Of a DNA stretch of 64,000 nt, positions 52,804 through 63,467 are shown one piece after another; within the stretch, counting starts at the first letter, position 1; each line of letters begins with the position of its first letter. The notes below the pieces were generated by a model, which was given only the letters and a program-made list of their open reading frames with translations, made no database searches and had not been told where the DNA came from. Origin of the DNA: Magicicada septendecula (Eukaryota > Arthropoda > Insecta > Hemiptera > Cicadidae); contig CM068370.1 in the NCBI GenBank assembly GCA_034769895.1, forward strand, positions 50,415,454-50,479,453, given 5' to 3'. Position numbers and translations under genes: made by a program.

Positions 52804-53451
52804 TGTAAGTATAACACTACCGACTCAGAACACAAAGTTTTTTATTGGTAAAAACATAAAATTTTTACCTTATAGCCTGAACCAGTTTTTGCTTATTATA
52901 AGCTTCATGAGAGACTGCCACTAGGAGCGCTGTTCGTCTTGTTCCTCATGACAGCACCGTCATTTGAAAGATCGATGTGTGTGTGCAGTGTGATATCTTC
53001 CAATAGTATGAGTGATTTGAATTGTGTCTGTTCATTTAGGATGTCGTTTTTATGTGATTTGTGTGTTTGTGTATTTCTAATTGTACAAGAGTGTCTAGTG
53101 TTTGGCCTTCATGTAGAATATCCATGTTGCTGGTTATGTTTGTGTATATGTGGTTTGCTTCAATGAGGTAGTTTGCACACACAAAAGGTCACAATTCAAA
53201 TCACACATACAAGTTTGCAGACACAATTCAAATCACACATACTATTTGAACATATCACACTGCACACACACAACATCGATCTTTCAAATGACGGCGCCGT
53301 CACGAAGAACAAGATGGACAGCAGTCCTAGTGGCAGCCTCTGACAAAGCTTATAATAAGCGACAACTGGTTCAGGCTATAAGGTAAAAATTTTATGTTTT
53401 ACCAATAAAAAACTTTGAGTTCCAAGTCGGTAGTGTTATACTTATAATTAG
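52804..53451. mobile_element. PLE-derived foldback with ~200-bp arms
   Basis: Left arm about 52804-52996 and right arm about 53255-53451 are inverted copies: TAAGTATAACACTACCGACT, TTTTTTATTGGTAAAA, CTTATAGCCTGAACCAG and AAGATCGATGT blocks recur complemented. The centre has CACATACAA and ATGTAGAATATCCATGTT pieces like 8425-8590 (PLE 3' coding region), so it is an inverted dimer-like PLE derivative. The hammerhead-like core is mutated in both arms. Confidence 0.85.
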
Positions 53452-54128
53452 TTAATCAACGGACAAGTCATGGACAACAAAATCCAAGAATATTTCAAAG
53501 AAAAACTTATTTTTTTTATTTTTGCAGAGAGCTTTCAGGGACTGGTAGTATCCCCCATATTTAGCACTCAACAAGCATGAAAACAAGTAAGATGAAAAAA
53601 TATAGCTTTCCCAGTACTGAAGAAGGGATGCTACTAGTCCACAAAAGCACTCTGCAAAAATGAAAAAAGTACAGTAAGCTCTTGAAACAGTGGTTTGTAT
53701 TGATGTAATAATAATCATAACTGTTACCGAATGGTGAATGGGAGTGTAGTGAAAATACATGGTGAAACAAATATGTACGAAGTTCTATAAAGTGACAGTA
53801 GTGTTTGTTTTGTTATACGGACAAGAGAATTAGACTGACACATAACGATATTACTAAAATGAAATTCCTTAGATCAGTAAAAGGTTACACTAGATTTGTC
53901 AGAATTAGGAATAATGAGTTGTGGAATGAACTGGATGTTTCAAACAATTAGAGAGCAATGGCTTTGTGGACATGATGGAATGCAACCATTTCCTGAATAA
54001 AAAATTGGTCTACAGAGCCCTAAGAGATTTAAGAAGGCTCCAAAGAGACTGCATGGACCAATTTTGAAGCCAGAACAGGCTGGATTTGTAATCCCTGTAC
54101 TGAAGAAGAGGTTCTATATAATTCTATA
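53452..54128. other. Intronic sequence, no supported feature
   Basis: Minus-strand hydrophobic frames around 53452-53770 have no recognisable domain or splice context. Nothing else is seen. Confidence 0.35.
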
Positions 54129-54130
54129 TA

Positions 54131-54981
54131 CAGTAGAACTCCATTTATCCGAACTAATGATTCCCAGACATAATAACTAATGATTCCCATACGTAATTCG
54201 GATATGCAGAAATTCGGATAATTGGAACAAACATTAAGAAAAAGTTTATGTTATGAAAGAAAACGCAAAAATTCCTGAAAAATCACTTTTGTTTATTTTT
54301 TTACGTGAGTACAATATCTTAATAGAAACTAGGTCACACGTGTTTTGCAAAAAGTTCACTTTTACTACAACAAATTTAAAATAATACTCACACATTATTA
54401 TGATTTTTCAGTTGAATGTGTCAAACAAAGTTAATTGTTTTGACGTAGAAACTCATTTGCGTGCAGCCAGGTCCCGCAAACGCTTGACGGAAAGAAGTTG
54501 CACATGGTCGCATTCAGGCTGCCGTTCCATCTACTTTAAAGCAGTGTCAGAACAAACGAATGCCTCACTCGCCATAGGTTCCTTTTCCGGTTCAACTGAA
54601 GCAACGTTGTCATCGTCTTCGTCTACCTGCTGAAATTTATTGTTACACTTTGGACAATTTCATCATTGTCTAAAATTTAATATCCAGGGTCCGGTGAATT
54701 GCACTGCAACCACTCATTTATGTCGTCAACATCACACTCGGAACAGCCAGGAATTTTTACAATAGTTTTCTGGACGTCTTCAGTTGATACAGCTACATTT
54801 TCTTTGACACTTTCTTTTGCTCTTTTTTACTCTTCCTTCTTGTTCATTGCCTCTTCTTTTTCTTCCTGGATTTGATTGTTTTGTCGAAATTTCATTAATT
54901 TTATTCCATGTCATTTTCTGATATTGATTTGGATAATTGGTGATTCGGATAACTGGAGTTCAGATAAATGGAGTTCTGCTG
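54131..54981 (-). mobile_element. Tigger/pogo-type element
   Basis: Ends CAGTAGAACTCCATTTATCC and, inverted, CAGCAGAACTCCATTTATCT, flanked by TA at 54129-54130 and 54982-54983. The 851-bp length shows an internal deletion. It lies in the intron between ITIH exons A and B, near exon A. Confidence 0.9.
54450..54830 (-). pseudogene. Tigger-type transposase C-terminal fragment
   Basis: The minus strand reads VDDINEWLQCNSPDPGY, TAA, ILDNDEIVQSVTINFQQVDE, EKEPMASEAFVCSDTALK, TAG, MERQPECDHVQLLSVKRLRD and LAARK. EW..(C)D..DPGY.I..D.EIV and LRDLAARK are typical of the acidic tail of Tigger/Jerky transposases. The DDE core is deleted. Confidence 0.8.
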
Positions 54982-55102
54982 TATGACGTGTAGTAAGTAA
55001 AGATAATGGTTTACAGAAGTAAGTAAGTAATTAATAAAGTAAAATGTGATATATAAAATTGCTTTTAGTACTTAAATATATGTAAAGTGTTTTTAAAAGT
55101 AC

Positions 55103-55244
55103 CTGTTTTGGATTTAAGTTGACAATGTGATGGTACATTCCAAGAGATCGAGTGAGCATCTGTTCATAGGTCAGGTTGAACTCAACTATCCTGTATGGTT
55201 CCACATCAAAAGAAATTGAGAACTGTTTGAATTCAGTGGTAGTA
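55103..55244 (-). CDS. ITIH-like gene, exon A: end of VIT domain
   Basis: Acceptor TTTTTCACTTAG, then TTEFKQFSISFDVEPYRIVE, FNLTYEQMLTRSLGMYHH and IVNLNPKQ, donor GTACTT. FNLTYEQxLxRxxGxY is the hallmark of the VIT domain of inter-alpha-trypsin inhibitor heavy chains. It starts with one base of a split codon and ends in phase 0, joining exon B. Earlier exons, including the signal peptide and most of VIT, must lie beyond 55.3 kb, past the mariner and Gypsy insertions, and are outside the window. Confidence 0.88.
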
Positions 55245-55562
55245 CTAAGTGAAAAACATACAACAAGACAATAAACAATACTGCAAAGAGAGGTACACGA
55301 TTGATGTATTTTATTTAACAAAGATTAAAATTAATATAATGAGAATTTCTTAATTTTGCGTGCTGTACATTTTCAATTTACAATATTTTTTTCTCACATT
55401 GGTAGCACTCTCCATGAAATACATGTTAAATGTTGGGAATATTAGACACTTAGTTTGTGTTTGACAAGCAAACACTGATGACACATTTTAGCACAGTGAT
55501 TTTTTTTATTTTGAAATGATGGAATAAAAAAATTGCTTTTAATTCTGTATTAAAAATGATAT

Positions 55563-55978
55563 CAAGTGCAGTGAAGTAGTACAAATGTTGGAAAAGGCTT
55601 TTGGCAAGAATGCTGTGTCCAAACCAAGGGTTTATGAGTGGTACAGATGTTTCCAAGAGGGCTGTGAAGTCATCGAAGATAACAAGAGAATTGGACGCCC
55701 TACCATATCAACCACCAAAGAAAACATGGAAAGGATATCATGGTTAGTAATTACCAAAACACTCTAAAAGAAACTGGTAAGGAAATTCGCATATTGTATG
55801 GGTCATGCAAGGAATTTTGTTAACATTTTGGGTGCAAAATGAATAGCAGCCAAATTTGTTCCAAAATTCCAAAACTGTTGAATTTTCTTCAAAAGCTGCT
55901 TTGCAGAAACTTGCTGAGCAACTGTTGGCTAAAAAGGTCACTGATGACCCAGGTTTACTCAAGTGTGCCGTAACAGGT
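55563..55978 (+). pseudogene. mariner transposase N-terminal fragment
   Basis: MLEKAFGKNAVSKPRVYEWY, RCFQEGCEVIEDNKRIGRPT, then in broken frames LVITKTL, SYGSCKEF-like and AAKFVPK, LNFLQK, LLKCAVTG. This is the two-helix-turn-helix DNA-binding half of a mariner-type transposase. It stops at the 5' flank of the Gypsy LTR just before the first catalytic D box (V-x-T-G-D-E), so the Gypsy insertion cut it. Confidence 0.85.
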
Positions 55979-58316
55979 TGTATAGTTACGTTATTTTTGA
56001 ATTTATAAATACGATATATCTCACAAATGTGGTTATGTATACAAAACTAGGACGCCATCTATGCAATTAACTAAGTCATGGGCCAGAAGTTCGTTACGCG
56101 AAGTTATAGGAAACGGAAATTGCTTGAAATAACAAAACAGCTGTTCTAATTGTTACCAATGAAATACCCCTTTTTATTCTTTACTTTGTTACATAACATT
56201 TTTTAAAACCAACTGTAACCCTTCCAAAAACATAATGTGTAATAACAAATTTGATTAAGTTTAATGATTATATGATATTATATGATTATACCATAATAAC
56301 ATATATATATATTTATGTTTATATAGTGGTGCTCAACCCAGCACTTAGAATAATTACGCACGCACACAACCACTCACCCTTTCATTATCATGGTACAACT
56401 TATTTAAATTTTGGAGCTCCTTAAATTTTGATTGAAATTTTGAATAATTAGTTAAATGATTGATTTCTACAATAACATATATTGGGAAATAAAGGATTCA
56501 AAATATATAAGGAACGCTCTCACCAATTTCCGTGTTGGCTTCCTCGCACTGCCAGTCTCGTTCGTATATCGGCACAATCGGTGTATTTTACTGCGCTTGA
56601 CGGGACACCTTTGGTTAACACACGTAACCCACCGTCGTGGGACCGATTCTATACGTCGATCTTGTTTACGAACGACTTAATCGGTCGAGGACGCCTACAC
56701 CAAACCGAACTATTACTTTCCTTAATACATTTTGATATTATACTGTTTATTAACCACCTACAGTGGTCTAAAAAGTTAAAATTCACTCGTAAGTGAATGG
56801 GCGGCCGGCCGGCTCAAATCAGAGCTGCAGATGAAATGACGGCAATTTCTGGTTGAAATCTGCGGAAGTGGGGTGTATTGACGTCACATTCCTTTGTCTA
56901 AATTGTTGACATCGCTGTTTGTAGTTGTCAACACATTCTCCGCCTCTGACGTAACGAAGGCTTGGCTCTGCTTATCTCAATAACTGCACACTGTTTTTGT
57001 GATGTGACACCGTTTTTTGTCATGAATTAGTTCAAATCCTGGCAAATACTGTAATATAGTCCACTCACCGTAAATTCTATATAGGGTGTTTGAGGTTGGG
57101 TTGGGTATGTCAAAAAATAGGAAAATACAATATTTATGATCTCGTTACCATATTTTATGTAATTATACAATGTACCATGATTGTACCATCACAAAACCCC
57201 CTCAATGAAAGATGGTGTGACGAAGCACACAAACTTTCATTGACCCTTTCATACTTCCTAAAGGGATCAGTCAGGACAAGTCGCCACAACCCCCTTACAA
57301 TTTTATATAAAAAATATAACAATAACTCACCCTTGGTCTGGTGATGAGGACCGTACCTTCATGACCTTACTGGACTTCTCCTGTGAGATCCCAACACCAT
57401 AAGGCCACTTAGGCTCTTAACGCCCCTGCTCTGACGCGTTGGCCAGCTCAGGACCGCTGTCACACCACCAAACACTGAAACAATTTATAAAAAATATTAA
57501 TATAGTGGCTTATTGAATCACTCCATCCTCAACTGATCTGGTTCCCCTTAGCTAAGTGCTGGTTTGTGCCAATAAGCACTGGGTTGGCTTAATATATTTT
57601 AATATGCTTAATAAAATTATAAGATTATATATTATAATCTTCAAGAATTAAAAAGAATATTATACCAAAATTGAATAAGATATAATTGAAAATATAATAA
57701 GAAAATTACACATTATAATCTCCCAAATCTGGAGAAAAACAAATTATAAAAGAATTAATAACTCTATATATTTATTTATTGAGTACTCTTAGTGCATGAT
57801 AAAACAAAAAAAAAATTATTATTATTATTATTATTATTAACAGTTAATTATTTGGCTGATAAATATTATTAACAGCGCCATTTAAAAATTTTTTTTCTCT
57901 TCCTACACATATTATAACATCATGTTAAAAAGTTTTCAAATAAATACATAATACATTAATAATTAACACTGATATATTAATAATACAGTTAATACATTTT
58001 AACTACTCAATCATATTCAATCATATCTTAATAAATAATTAAGATATATCAAAATTGAAATATCATTTAAAAATGTTAATTCTTTAGTTACATTAATAAA
58101 TTTGTAGACACTTTCCAAGTCCAAAACATCACTTTTCTAACACTCCAGGAAAACATTGGATCTTCTGATATACTTAGTTACATAAAAAAAATATACAACT
58201 CCTTAATGAGTTAACCTCTTAAGTTACACAATTTTCAAATTTTATTCTATAATAAAACAAAATTTCATGGGATTAATGCCAAAAGATATTTTTTTTTTTT
58301 GTTTTTTTTTTTTCCA
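55979..58316 (-). repeat. 3' LTR of young Gypsy element
   Basis: The outer end on the plus strand is TGTATAGTTACG. The inner end is approximate: the sense strand probably starts TGGAAAAA after the polypurine tract. It is about 2.3 kb, with a GC-rich patch (56790-56960) and an (ATT)n run (57816-57838). No coding capacity. Confidence 0.8.
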
Positions 58317-58324
58317 AGAATTAG

Positions 58325-58341
58325 GGGTCCCCCTCCCCGTT
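58325..58341 (-). other. Polypurine tract of young Gypsy element
   Basis: Sense strand AACGGGGAGGGGGACCCC, between the pol stop codon and the LTR start. About a dozen bases separate it from the likely TG, more than usual, so the exact LTR start is uncertain. Confidence 0.6.
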
Positions 58342-58575
58342 CAATAATAAGATTAAATTTTCAAATTTCTACCAATTTTGTGTGGAGGAAGACCATCGTT
58401 GCTTTTACTTCCTTACGTCAGTTCCGCCAACCATGGTCCGCCTCCCAAACTCCAAAATCCACGATCAGAGGTGATGAATCTGTGATCGCCCGAAAATGGG
58501 GGATAGTCCCTTCTGTAAACCAATAACTAAATTAATACTCATATACTCCAAATATAAAACATCAATATAAAATAA

Positions 58576-61500
58576 CTAAGTTGACCAGTACAACTTTAAA
58601 TTTGTAGCATTGTGTGTTCCTACTATCTCTCCAGTTACGTTGTTCTGTGATACATAAGAATTTTGCATCTTAACTTCTATGATCTCATATGGCCCTTCGT
58701 ATAAGAGAAAGAATTTCTTAATTTCTTTATCTTGTGCGCTCGATAAGTCATGTCTCTTAACTAATACCATTTGTCCTACATTATACTTAATCCACTTACC
58801 TCTTGCGTCGTGTCTACGTTTTCTCTGTTCACCCTTACTAATTAAGTGTTCATTCGCCAACCGGATTTTAATGTTTATATCAGTTGTTCTACCTTCAGTT
58901 GGATAGTCGAATAATTGTTCTAAGATTCTTGGGGGGCGTGTTCCCCTAACTAATTCATAAGGTGTATAGCCAGTAGACTCGTGGGTGGTACTGTTCAGCC
59001 AGGTTTCCACCTTTCGTACATACAACGGCCACTCGCTGTGTTTAGCGTGACAATAGGCTCTGAAGATCCTGCCTATTTCTCTCATTACACGCTCAGCCTG
59101 GTTGGACTGGGGATGATACACAGCCGTATGCTTCGTGAGGATGCCTTCCCATCCTAAGGTCTGACGCCATCTTCCGCTGATGAACTGCGGCCCATGGTCT
59201 GATAAAATCACTTTTGGCTTACCCACGTTAATCATATAGTCTTTAGTTATTTTTTCACTCAATACCTTACTGGTAGCTCTTTTTACGCTATACAATTTTA
59301 CATATTTTGAGAAAGTGTCAAGCAAGACAAATATATAAACTACTCCGCCTCTACCCTTCGGCAATGGTCCAAACAAATCCACAGCAACTAAATCAAAAGG
59401 TCGATCTACCTTAATATAATTTAACTCACCTTCTACTCTGTAGTTAACCACCTTCGACTTTTGACACAAAACACAACTCCTCAACAACTGCCTTACTCGC
59501 CTCTCCATATTTCTGAAAATACATGATTCTTTTAAAACATTGACACACTTTTTAGCCCCAAAATGACCATATCGTATATGACAATCCCAAATAATTTTCT
59601 CTTCCAACACTGCTGGTATCACTAATTTCCAGTCACGCTCACCCCCTACTACCTTCTTAAACAATAACCCTTTATAAATTTTAAAATATTGATTGTACTC
59701 AGACTCATCCAGCTCCGTCTCTAAACTGTGTATTATTTTTCCAGACTTACCATCTGCTCTCTGCATGGTGTTAATATCCTTCAGCTCCTCTCCAAAGATT
59801 CTGTCTTCTCTACTAATCTGAAAAATTTCAATTTCTTTTAAGTCCCTACCTGTTTTGTTATTTTCACAATCTACTCTGGATAGAGTGTCGGGTACCTTAT
59901 TTTCTGTTCCTTTAATGTACTCCCATTCGAAGTTGTACTCCTGTAAAACAAGTACCCACCTGGTTAATCGACTATGAGCCAGTTTACAAGTGTTGAGGAA
60001 TGACAATGCTTTATGATCAGTCCTAATGATCGTTTTGTTTCCTAAGATGTACGTTCTGAATTTACCAACTGCAAACACAATACTGAGTAATTCCTTCTCG
60101 GTGGTCGTATAATTCTTTTCAGCTGGCAGTAAGGATCGACTAGCGAACGCAATTGTCTTATGTTCTTTCTCCTCATCTTCCTGATACAGCTCTGCTCCTA
60201 CAGTGACATTGCTGGCGTCCGTCTGTAAATAAAACATCTTATCAAAATCCGGATGGTTCATCATAATCATGTCACTAAATCTGCGTTTTATTTCTTCAAA
60301 GGCTCCACGCTCCACTTCTCCCCATTTCCATTGTCGGTTTTTCTGTAATACCGCACTTAACTTTGCGGTTAGGTAGGCGTAGTTCCTCTGAAATTCCCTA
60401 TAAAAGTTGCACAGCCCAAGAAAACTCTGAAGTTGTTTGATGTTTCGCGGTTCAGGGAAACGCATAATAGATTCGACCTTGTCCAGGTTTGCGGAAATTC
60501 CTTCCGATGTAATAATGAATCCTAAAAAATTAATCTTCGTTTGTAGAAATTTGGACTTATCCCAATTTACGGTTAATCCTCCCGCTTCTAATTTTCCTAA
60601 AACATATTTTAAATGTTCTAAATGGTCTTCAAATGTACGTGAAGCTATTAAAATATCATCTACATAAACTGTGAGAAAATCTAAATCTTTTGGTCTCAAA
60701 ATTCTATCCAAACATTTAATGAAACTAGCTACGCTGGTATTTAGCCCAAATGGTAGTCGCTTAAACTGATAATTTTTTCCGTTAAACAAAAATGCTGTGT
60801 ACTGCCTACTTACCTCTGCTAATGGTACCTGCCAATATCCAGCAGTCAGATCTAATGATGTCATAAATCGTACGCCACTAAACTTTTGAAAGATCTCATT
60901 TATAGATTCTGGTGATTCTCGGTCTGGTATAATAATTTGATTAATTTTCCTTGCGTCTAGGCATAATCTTACTCCTCCTTCCTTCTTGATTACCACCACT
61001 AACGGATTTGAGTAGTGAGACACTGACCTCTCTATGATACCATTATCTAACATCTTGTCCAACTCTTCTTGCACCGCTCGTCTTTTAGAGTAAGGCACTG
61101 GATAACTCCGCTGCATGAATGGTGTGTGTTCCTTTATCTGTAACATACATTCATAATTTTTTGCCCTTCCTGGAATATCGGCAAACACTCCCTTAAACTG
61201 CTCTATTACCTGCCACAACGCTATACGTTGGCCACTCCTTATCACCTCACCCCCACTACAGAATTCATCCGCCCTTATCTCCCATACTTCATTATTAATA
61301 TTACTCATTTCATTATCAACATCTTCTAAATACTCACCCTCTATACAAAAATTTACTTTAGTATCTAAGTGATTCTCAACTACTTGTTTCTGTAACAATT
61401 TCACACCAGTTGTTCTAACTTTATTTATCACATTTTCAAAATTAATTTTCACAGACCGATCACCCCCATCTAACTCCACCACTTTTTCTTTAAAATTTAT

Positions 61501-61956
61501 TACAGCTTTATTTCTTTGTAAAAAATCATTTCCCAAAATGATGTCTAAACTTAACCCCTTGACTACCAAAAATGTATTATCAAAATTCATATCTCCAATT
61601 GAGAAGCTTAAATGTATCTGTTTTGTCACCCTTTTACTACGTACCCCCGTGACTCCTATTACTGTAACCCCTGCTACGGGTAAAACTGGAATATTCTTAT
61701 TCAATTCTTTCAATTCACTTAAAATGTTCTCGGCTATTACTGAAATTTCGCTCCCTGTATCGACAAGTGTTTTAAAGTTTCTATTATCTATTGTTACCTG
61801 TATTTCCGTGAGTCCAGCTCTCACCTCCAATGTCGTGTTACACTCCTCCTCCAATAAATCTGCAACGATGTCTGCTTTTATTACGTTGGATTGTAAGTTC
61901 TCGATGGGTCGGACCTCATGAGTTTCCCTGAACAGTGGTCGGGTCCTACTTACCAC
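58576..61956 (-). CDS. pol: Gypsy Pol polyprotein: protease, RT, RNase H, integrase
   Basis: 1126 codons without a stop. Protease active site TLVDTGSEIS (Asp66). Reverse transcriptase with CLDARKINQIIIPD, SLDLTAGYWQVPLA and the catalytic YVDD (431-434). RNase H with YLQTDASNVTVGAEL (~577-590) and IIRTDHKALSFLN. Integrase zinc finger H793-x4-H798...C828-x2-C831, then catalytic D860 (VAVDLFGPL), D920 (ILSDHGPQF) and E955 (NQAERVMREIGR). The frame opens upstream of the listed GTG start, overlapping the end of gag in the -1 frame, so it is likely made as a Gag-Pol fusion by frameshifting. All catalytic residues seen are intact. It acts in a cytoplasmic particle, then the nucleus. Confidence 0.95.
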   Translation of the reverse strand: MVSRTRPLFRETHEVRPIENLQSNVIKADIVADLLEEECNTTLEVRAGLTEIQVTIDNRNFKTLVDTGSEISVIAENILSELKELNKNIPVLPVAGVTVIGVTGVRSKRVTKQIHLSFSIGDMNFDNTFLVVKGLSLDIILGNDFLQRNKAVINFKEKVVELDGGDRSVKINFENVINKVRTTGVKLLQKQVVENHLDTKVNFCIEGEYLEDVDNEMSNINNEVWEIRADEFCSGGEVIRSGQRIALWQVIEQFKGVFADIPGRAKNYECMLQIKEHTPFMQRSYPVPYSKRRAVQEELDKMLDNGIIERSVSHYSNPLVVVIKKEGGVRLCLDARKINQIIIPDRESPESINEIFQKFSGVRFMTSLDLTAGYWQVPLAEVSRQYTAFLFNGKNYQFKRLPFGLNTSVASFIKCLDRILRPKDLDFLTVYVDDILIASRTFEDHLEHLKYVLGKLEAGGLTVNWDKSKFLQTKINFLGFIITSEGISANLDKVESIMRFPEPRNIKQLQSFLGLCNFYREFQRNYAYLTAKLSAVLQKNRQWKWGEVERGAFEEIKRRFSDMIMMNHPDFDKMFYLQTDASNVTVGAELYQEDEEKEHKTIAFASRSLLPAEKNYTTTEKELLSIVFAVGKFRTYILGNKTIIRTDHKALSFLNTCKLAHSRLTRWVLVLQEYNFEWEYIKGTENKVPDTLSRVDCENNKTGRDLKEIEIFQISREDRIFGEELKDINTMQRADGKSGKIIHSLETELDESEYNQYFKIYKGLLFKKVVGGERDWKLVIPAVLEEKIIWDCHIRYGHFGAKKCVNVLKESCIFRNMERRVRQLLRSCVLCQKSKVVNYRVEGELNYIKVDRPFDLVAVDLFGPLPKGRGGVVYIFVLLDTFSKYVKLYSVKRATSKVLSEKITKDYMINVGKPKVILSDHGPQFISGRWRQTLGWEGILTKHTAVYHPQSNQAERVMREIGRIFRAYCHAKHSEWPLYVRKVETWLNSTTHESTGYTPYELVRGTRPPRILEQLFDYPTEGRTTDINIKIRLANEHLISKGEQRKRRHDARGKWIKYNVGQMVLVKRHDLSSAQDKEIKKFFLLYEGPYEIIEVKMQNSYVSQNNVTGEIVGTHNATNLKLYWST

Positions 61957-61964
61957 TGTTGACT

Positions 61965-61974
61965 TCAGTTTTCC
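61965..61974 (-). promoter_or_regulatory. Candidate -1 frameshift site between gag and pol
   Basis: The gag stop codon TGA (61967-61965) is directly preceded by G GAA AAC (61974-61968) in gag phase. A slip of one base back gives GGA AAA in the pol frame, which is open from just upstream of this point. The heptamer is close to, but not exactly, X XXY YYZ. No downstream structure was evaluated. Confidence 0.45.
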
Positions 61975-63467
61975 GGCTGTGTCCTATTATGACTTGATGG
62001 CACAGGGTGTCCGCGTGTTGGTCCCTGATGGTGGTACGGTGCTCCTTTGTTACTCGGGGCTCCTCTGTTCGCAGGTATGAATTGCTTTACTTGGTTATTT
62101 CTTGGTGCTTTACAGAAATAACAATGCTGCATGTGACCCCGATTCTCCTTCCTGCAACTAGAACAACTCCAACCGCCTGGTGTCTGTAAATCATTTCTAA
62201 CATTATATTTATTGCCAGTATGATTAAAATAAGGCCTTGGCCGATTAAACTCATTGTTATTATTGTTATGGTTATACGTATTTGGTTGTATAGGGCGTCT
62301 ACCCATTTCACGATCATTTATACTTTGTAGTATATCTAATACCCTTTCCAGTTCATCAAGATTTTCTATTTCTTTAGTCATCAGAGTGACCTGCACTTCT
62401 CTAGGTAAGTGCTTACTAACATACCTAACAAATGACTTAAATGGTATAGGAGGCTCTAAATATTTAGCTTCGTTGTACAATTTTGTTACATAAATAGTAA
62501 TGTTATTATTACTAATGTTACGTCCCATGAAATTACCCGTTCCCATAATACGGCTTCTTAAAGTCTCCTGCTCTTCTTCTGTCCAATATTTACCCTTAAA
62601 AGCTTTTTCAAAAGTATTATAGCAATCCCATTCTAACCTATGAGCTTCAGCCCATATGACTGAGTTACCCTTGAAACATTTAATAATTTTATTTAATTTC
62701 ACTTCCCAGCTACTACTACTAAAATGATTATAATCCCTAGTCTGATTAAGGAATCGCATGGGATGTATTACTCTGTTTTCATGGCTAAAATTCTCTAGTT
62801 CTATTTCATTATAGAAATCTCTAGGTACTACTACTCTATCAGTTATGCTTGAAACATTTTTATTTATTTCTCCCCATAATTCGTTTTTTACACTGGTCAA
62901 ATTATTTGCAATCATATCATATTTATCATGCACATCCATACTATTTTGTACAGTTAAGTCATCAATTTCTTTAATCTTACTTTGTAACAAATTAAATCTA
63001 CTCTTGGTATTTTTCTCATGTTCAGTCATAGTACTATCTATAGCTTCTAAATTTTTAGTAATATCTATCACGTTTATTTCAATGTTTTCTAAATGATTTT
63101 GCAACACATTGGTTTTAACTTCTACTTGACTTTCTACAAAATGTAAACATTTCTGTTGTATTTCTGTACTGCTTGTCTCTAATTGACTTTTAATCGTTTT
63201 ATTTACTGTGCCATAAACTAGATCGATTTTCGTGTCTATATCATTTATGGTACTACTGAACTTGTCATCAACAATGGCTAGTGTATTTTTCTGTATGTTA
63301 TCACAACGTGTTTCTACTGTGTTAATTCGCTCATCAAATTGACAATTTTGTCTTTTAATTTCATCTTTCATCTCATGGAAATTAATTTTAAAACTACTTT
63401 GAATTTCTTTAATTTCGTTATTCTGCTCATCTAGTTTTTTATCTAGTTTTAATAACAATTGTATCAT
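61965..63467 (-). CDS. gag: Gypsy Gag with coiled coil and RanBP2-type zinc finger
   Basis: 500 codons from MIQLLLKLDKKLDEQNNEIK. Residues ~1-190 are coiled-coil heptads. Residues ~200-380 (NRVIHPMRFLNQ, NKIIKCFKGNSVIWAE, LRSRIMGTGNFMGRN) resemble a retrotransposon capsid. The C-terminal part has GGWSCSSCRKENRGHMQHCY followed by FCKAPR, a W-x-C-x2-C-x3-N-x6-C-x2-C finger of the RanBP2 type, in place of the usual CCHC knuckle. The frame is open upstream of the listed Met to about 63615, and a good ATG at 63655-63653 is in another frame, so the true start may be there with a one-base indel near 63600. It assembles the particle and binds RNA. Confidence 0.85.
   Translation of the reverse strand: MIQLLLKLDKKLDEQNNEIKEIQSSFKINFHEMKDEIKRQNCQFDERINTVETRCDNIQKNTLAIVDDKFSSTINDIDTKIDLVYGTVNKTIKSQLETSSTEIQQKCLHFVESQVEVKTNVLQNHLENIEINVIDITKNLEAIDSTMTEHEKNTKSRFNLLQSKIKEIDDLTVQNSMDVHDKYDMIANNLTSVKNELWGEINKNVSSITDRVVVPRDFYNEIELENFSHENRVIHPMRFLNQTRDYNHFSSSSWEVKLNKIIKCFKGNSVIWAEAHRLEWDCYNTFEKAFKGKYWTEEEQETLRSRIMGTGNFMGRNISNNNITIYVTKLYNEAKYLEPPIPFKSFVRYVSKHLPREVQVTLMTKEIENLDELERVLDILQSINDREMGRRPIQPNTYNHNNNNNEFNRPRPYFNHTGNKYNVRNDLQTPGGWSCSSCRKENRGHMQHCYFCKAPRNNQVKQFIPANRGAPSNKGAPYHHQGPTRGHPVPSSHNRTQPEN

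Noticed and set aside
53452-53770. Hydrophobic minus-strand frames as an ITIH exon
   Set aside because: No family motif, no matching splice phase, and exons A and B already join in frame across this interval.
54400-54633. 77-codon plus-strand frame as a host gene
   Set aside because: It is antisense to the Tigger transposase tail inside an element with clear TIRs.
58342-58575. Possible env gene after the young Gypsy pol
   Set aside because: Only about 230 bases lie between the pol stop and the polypurine tract, with no open frame.
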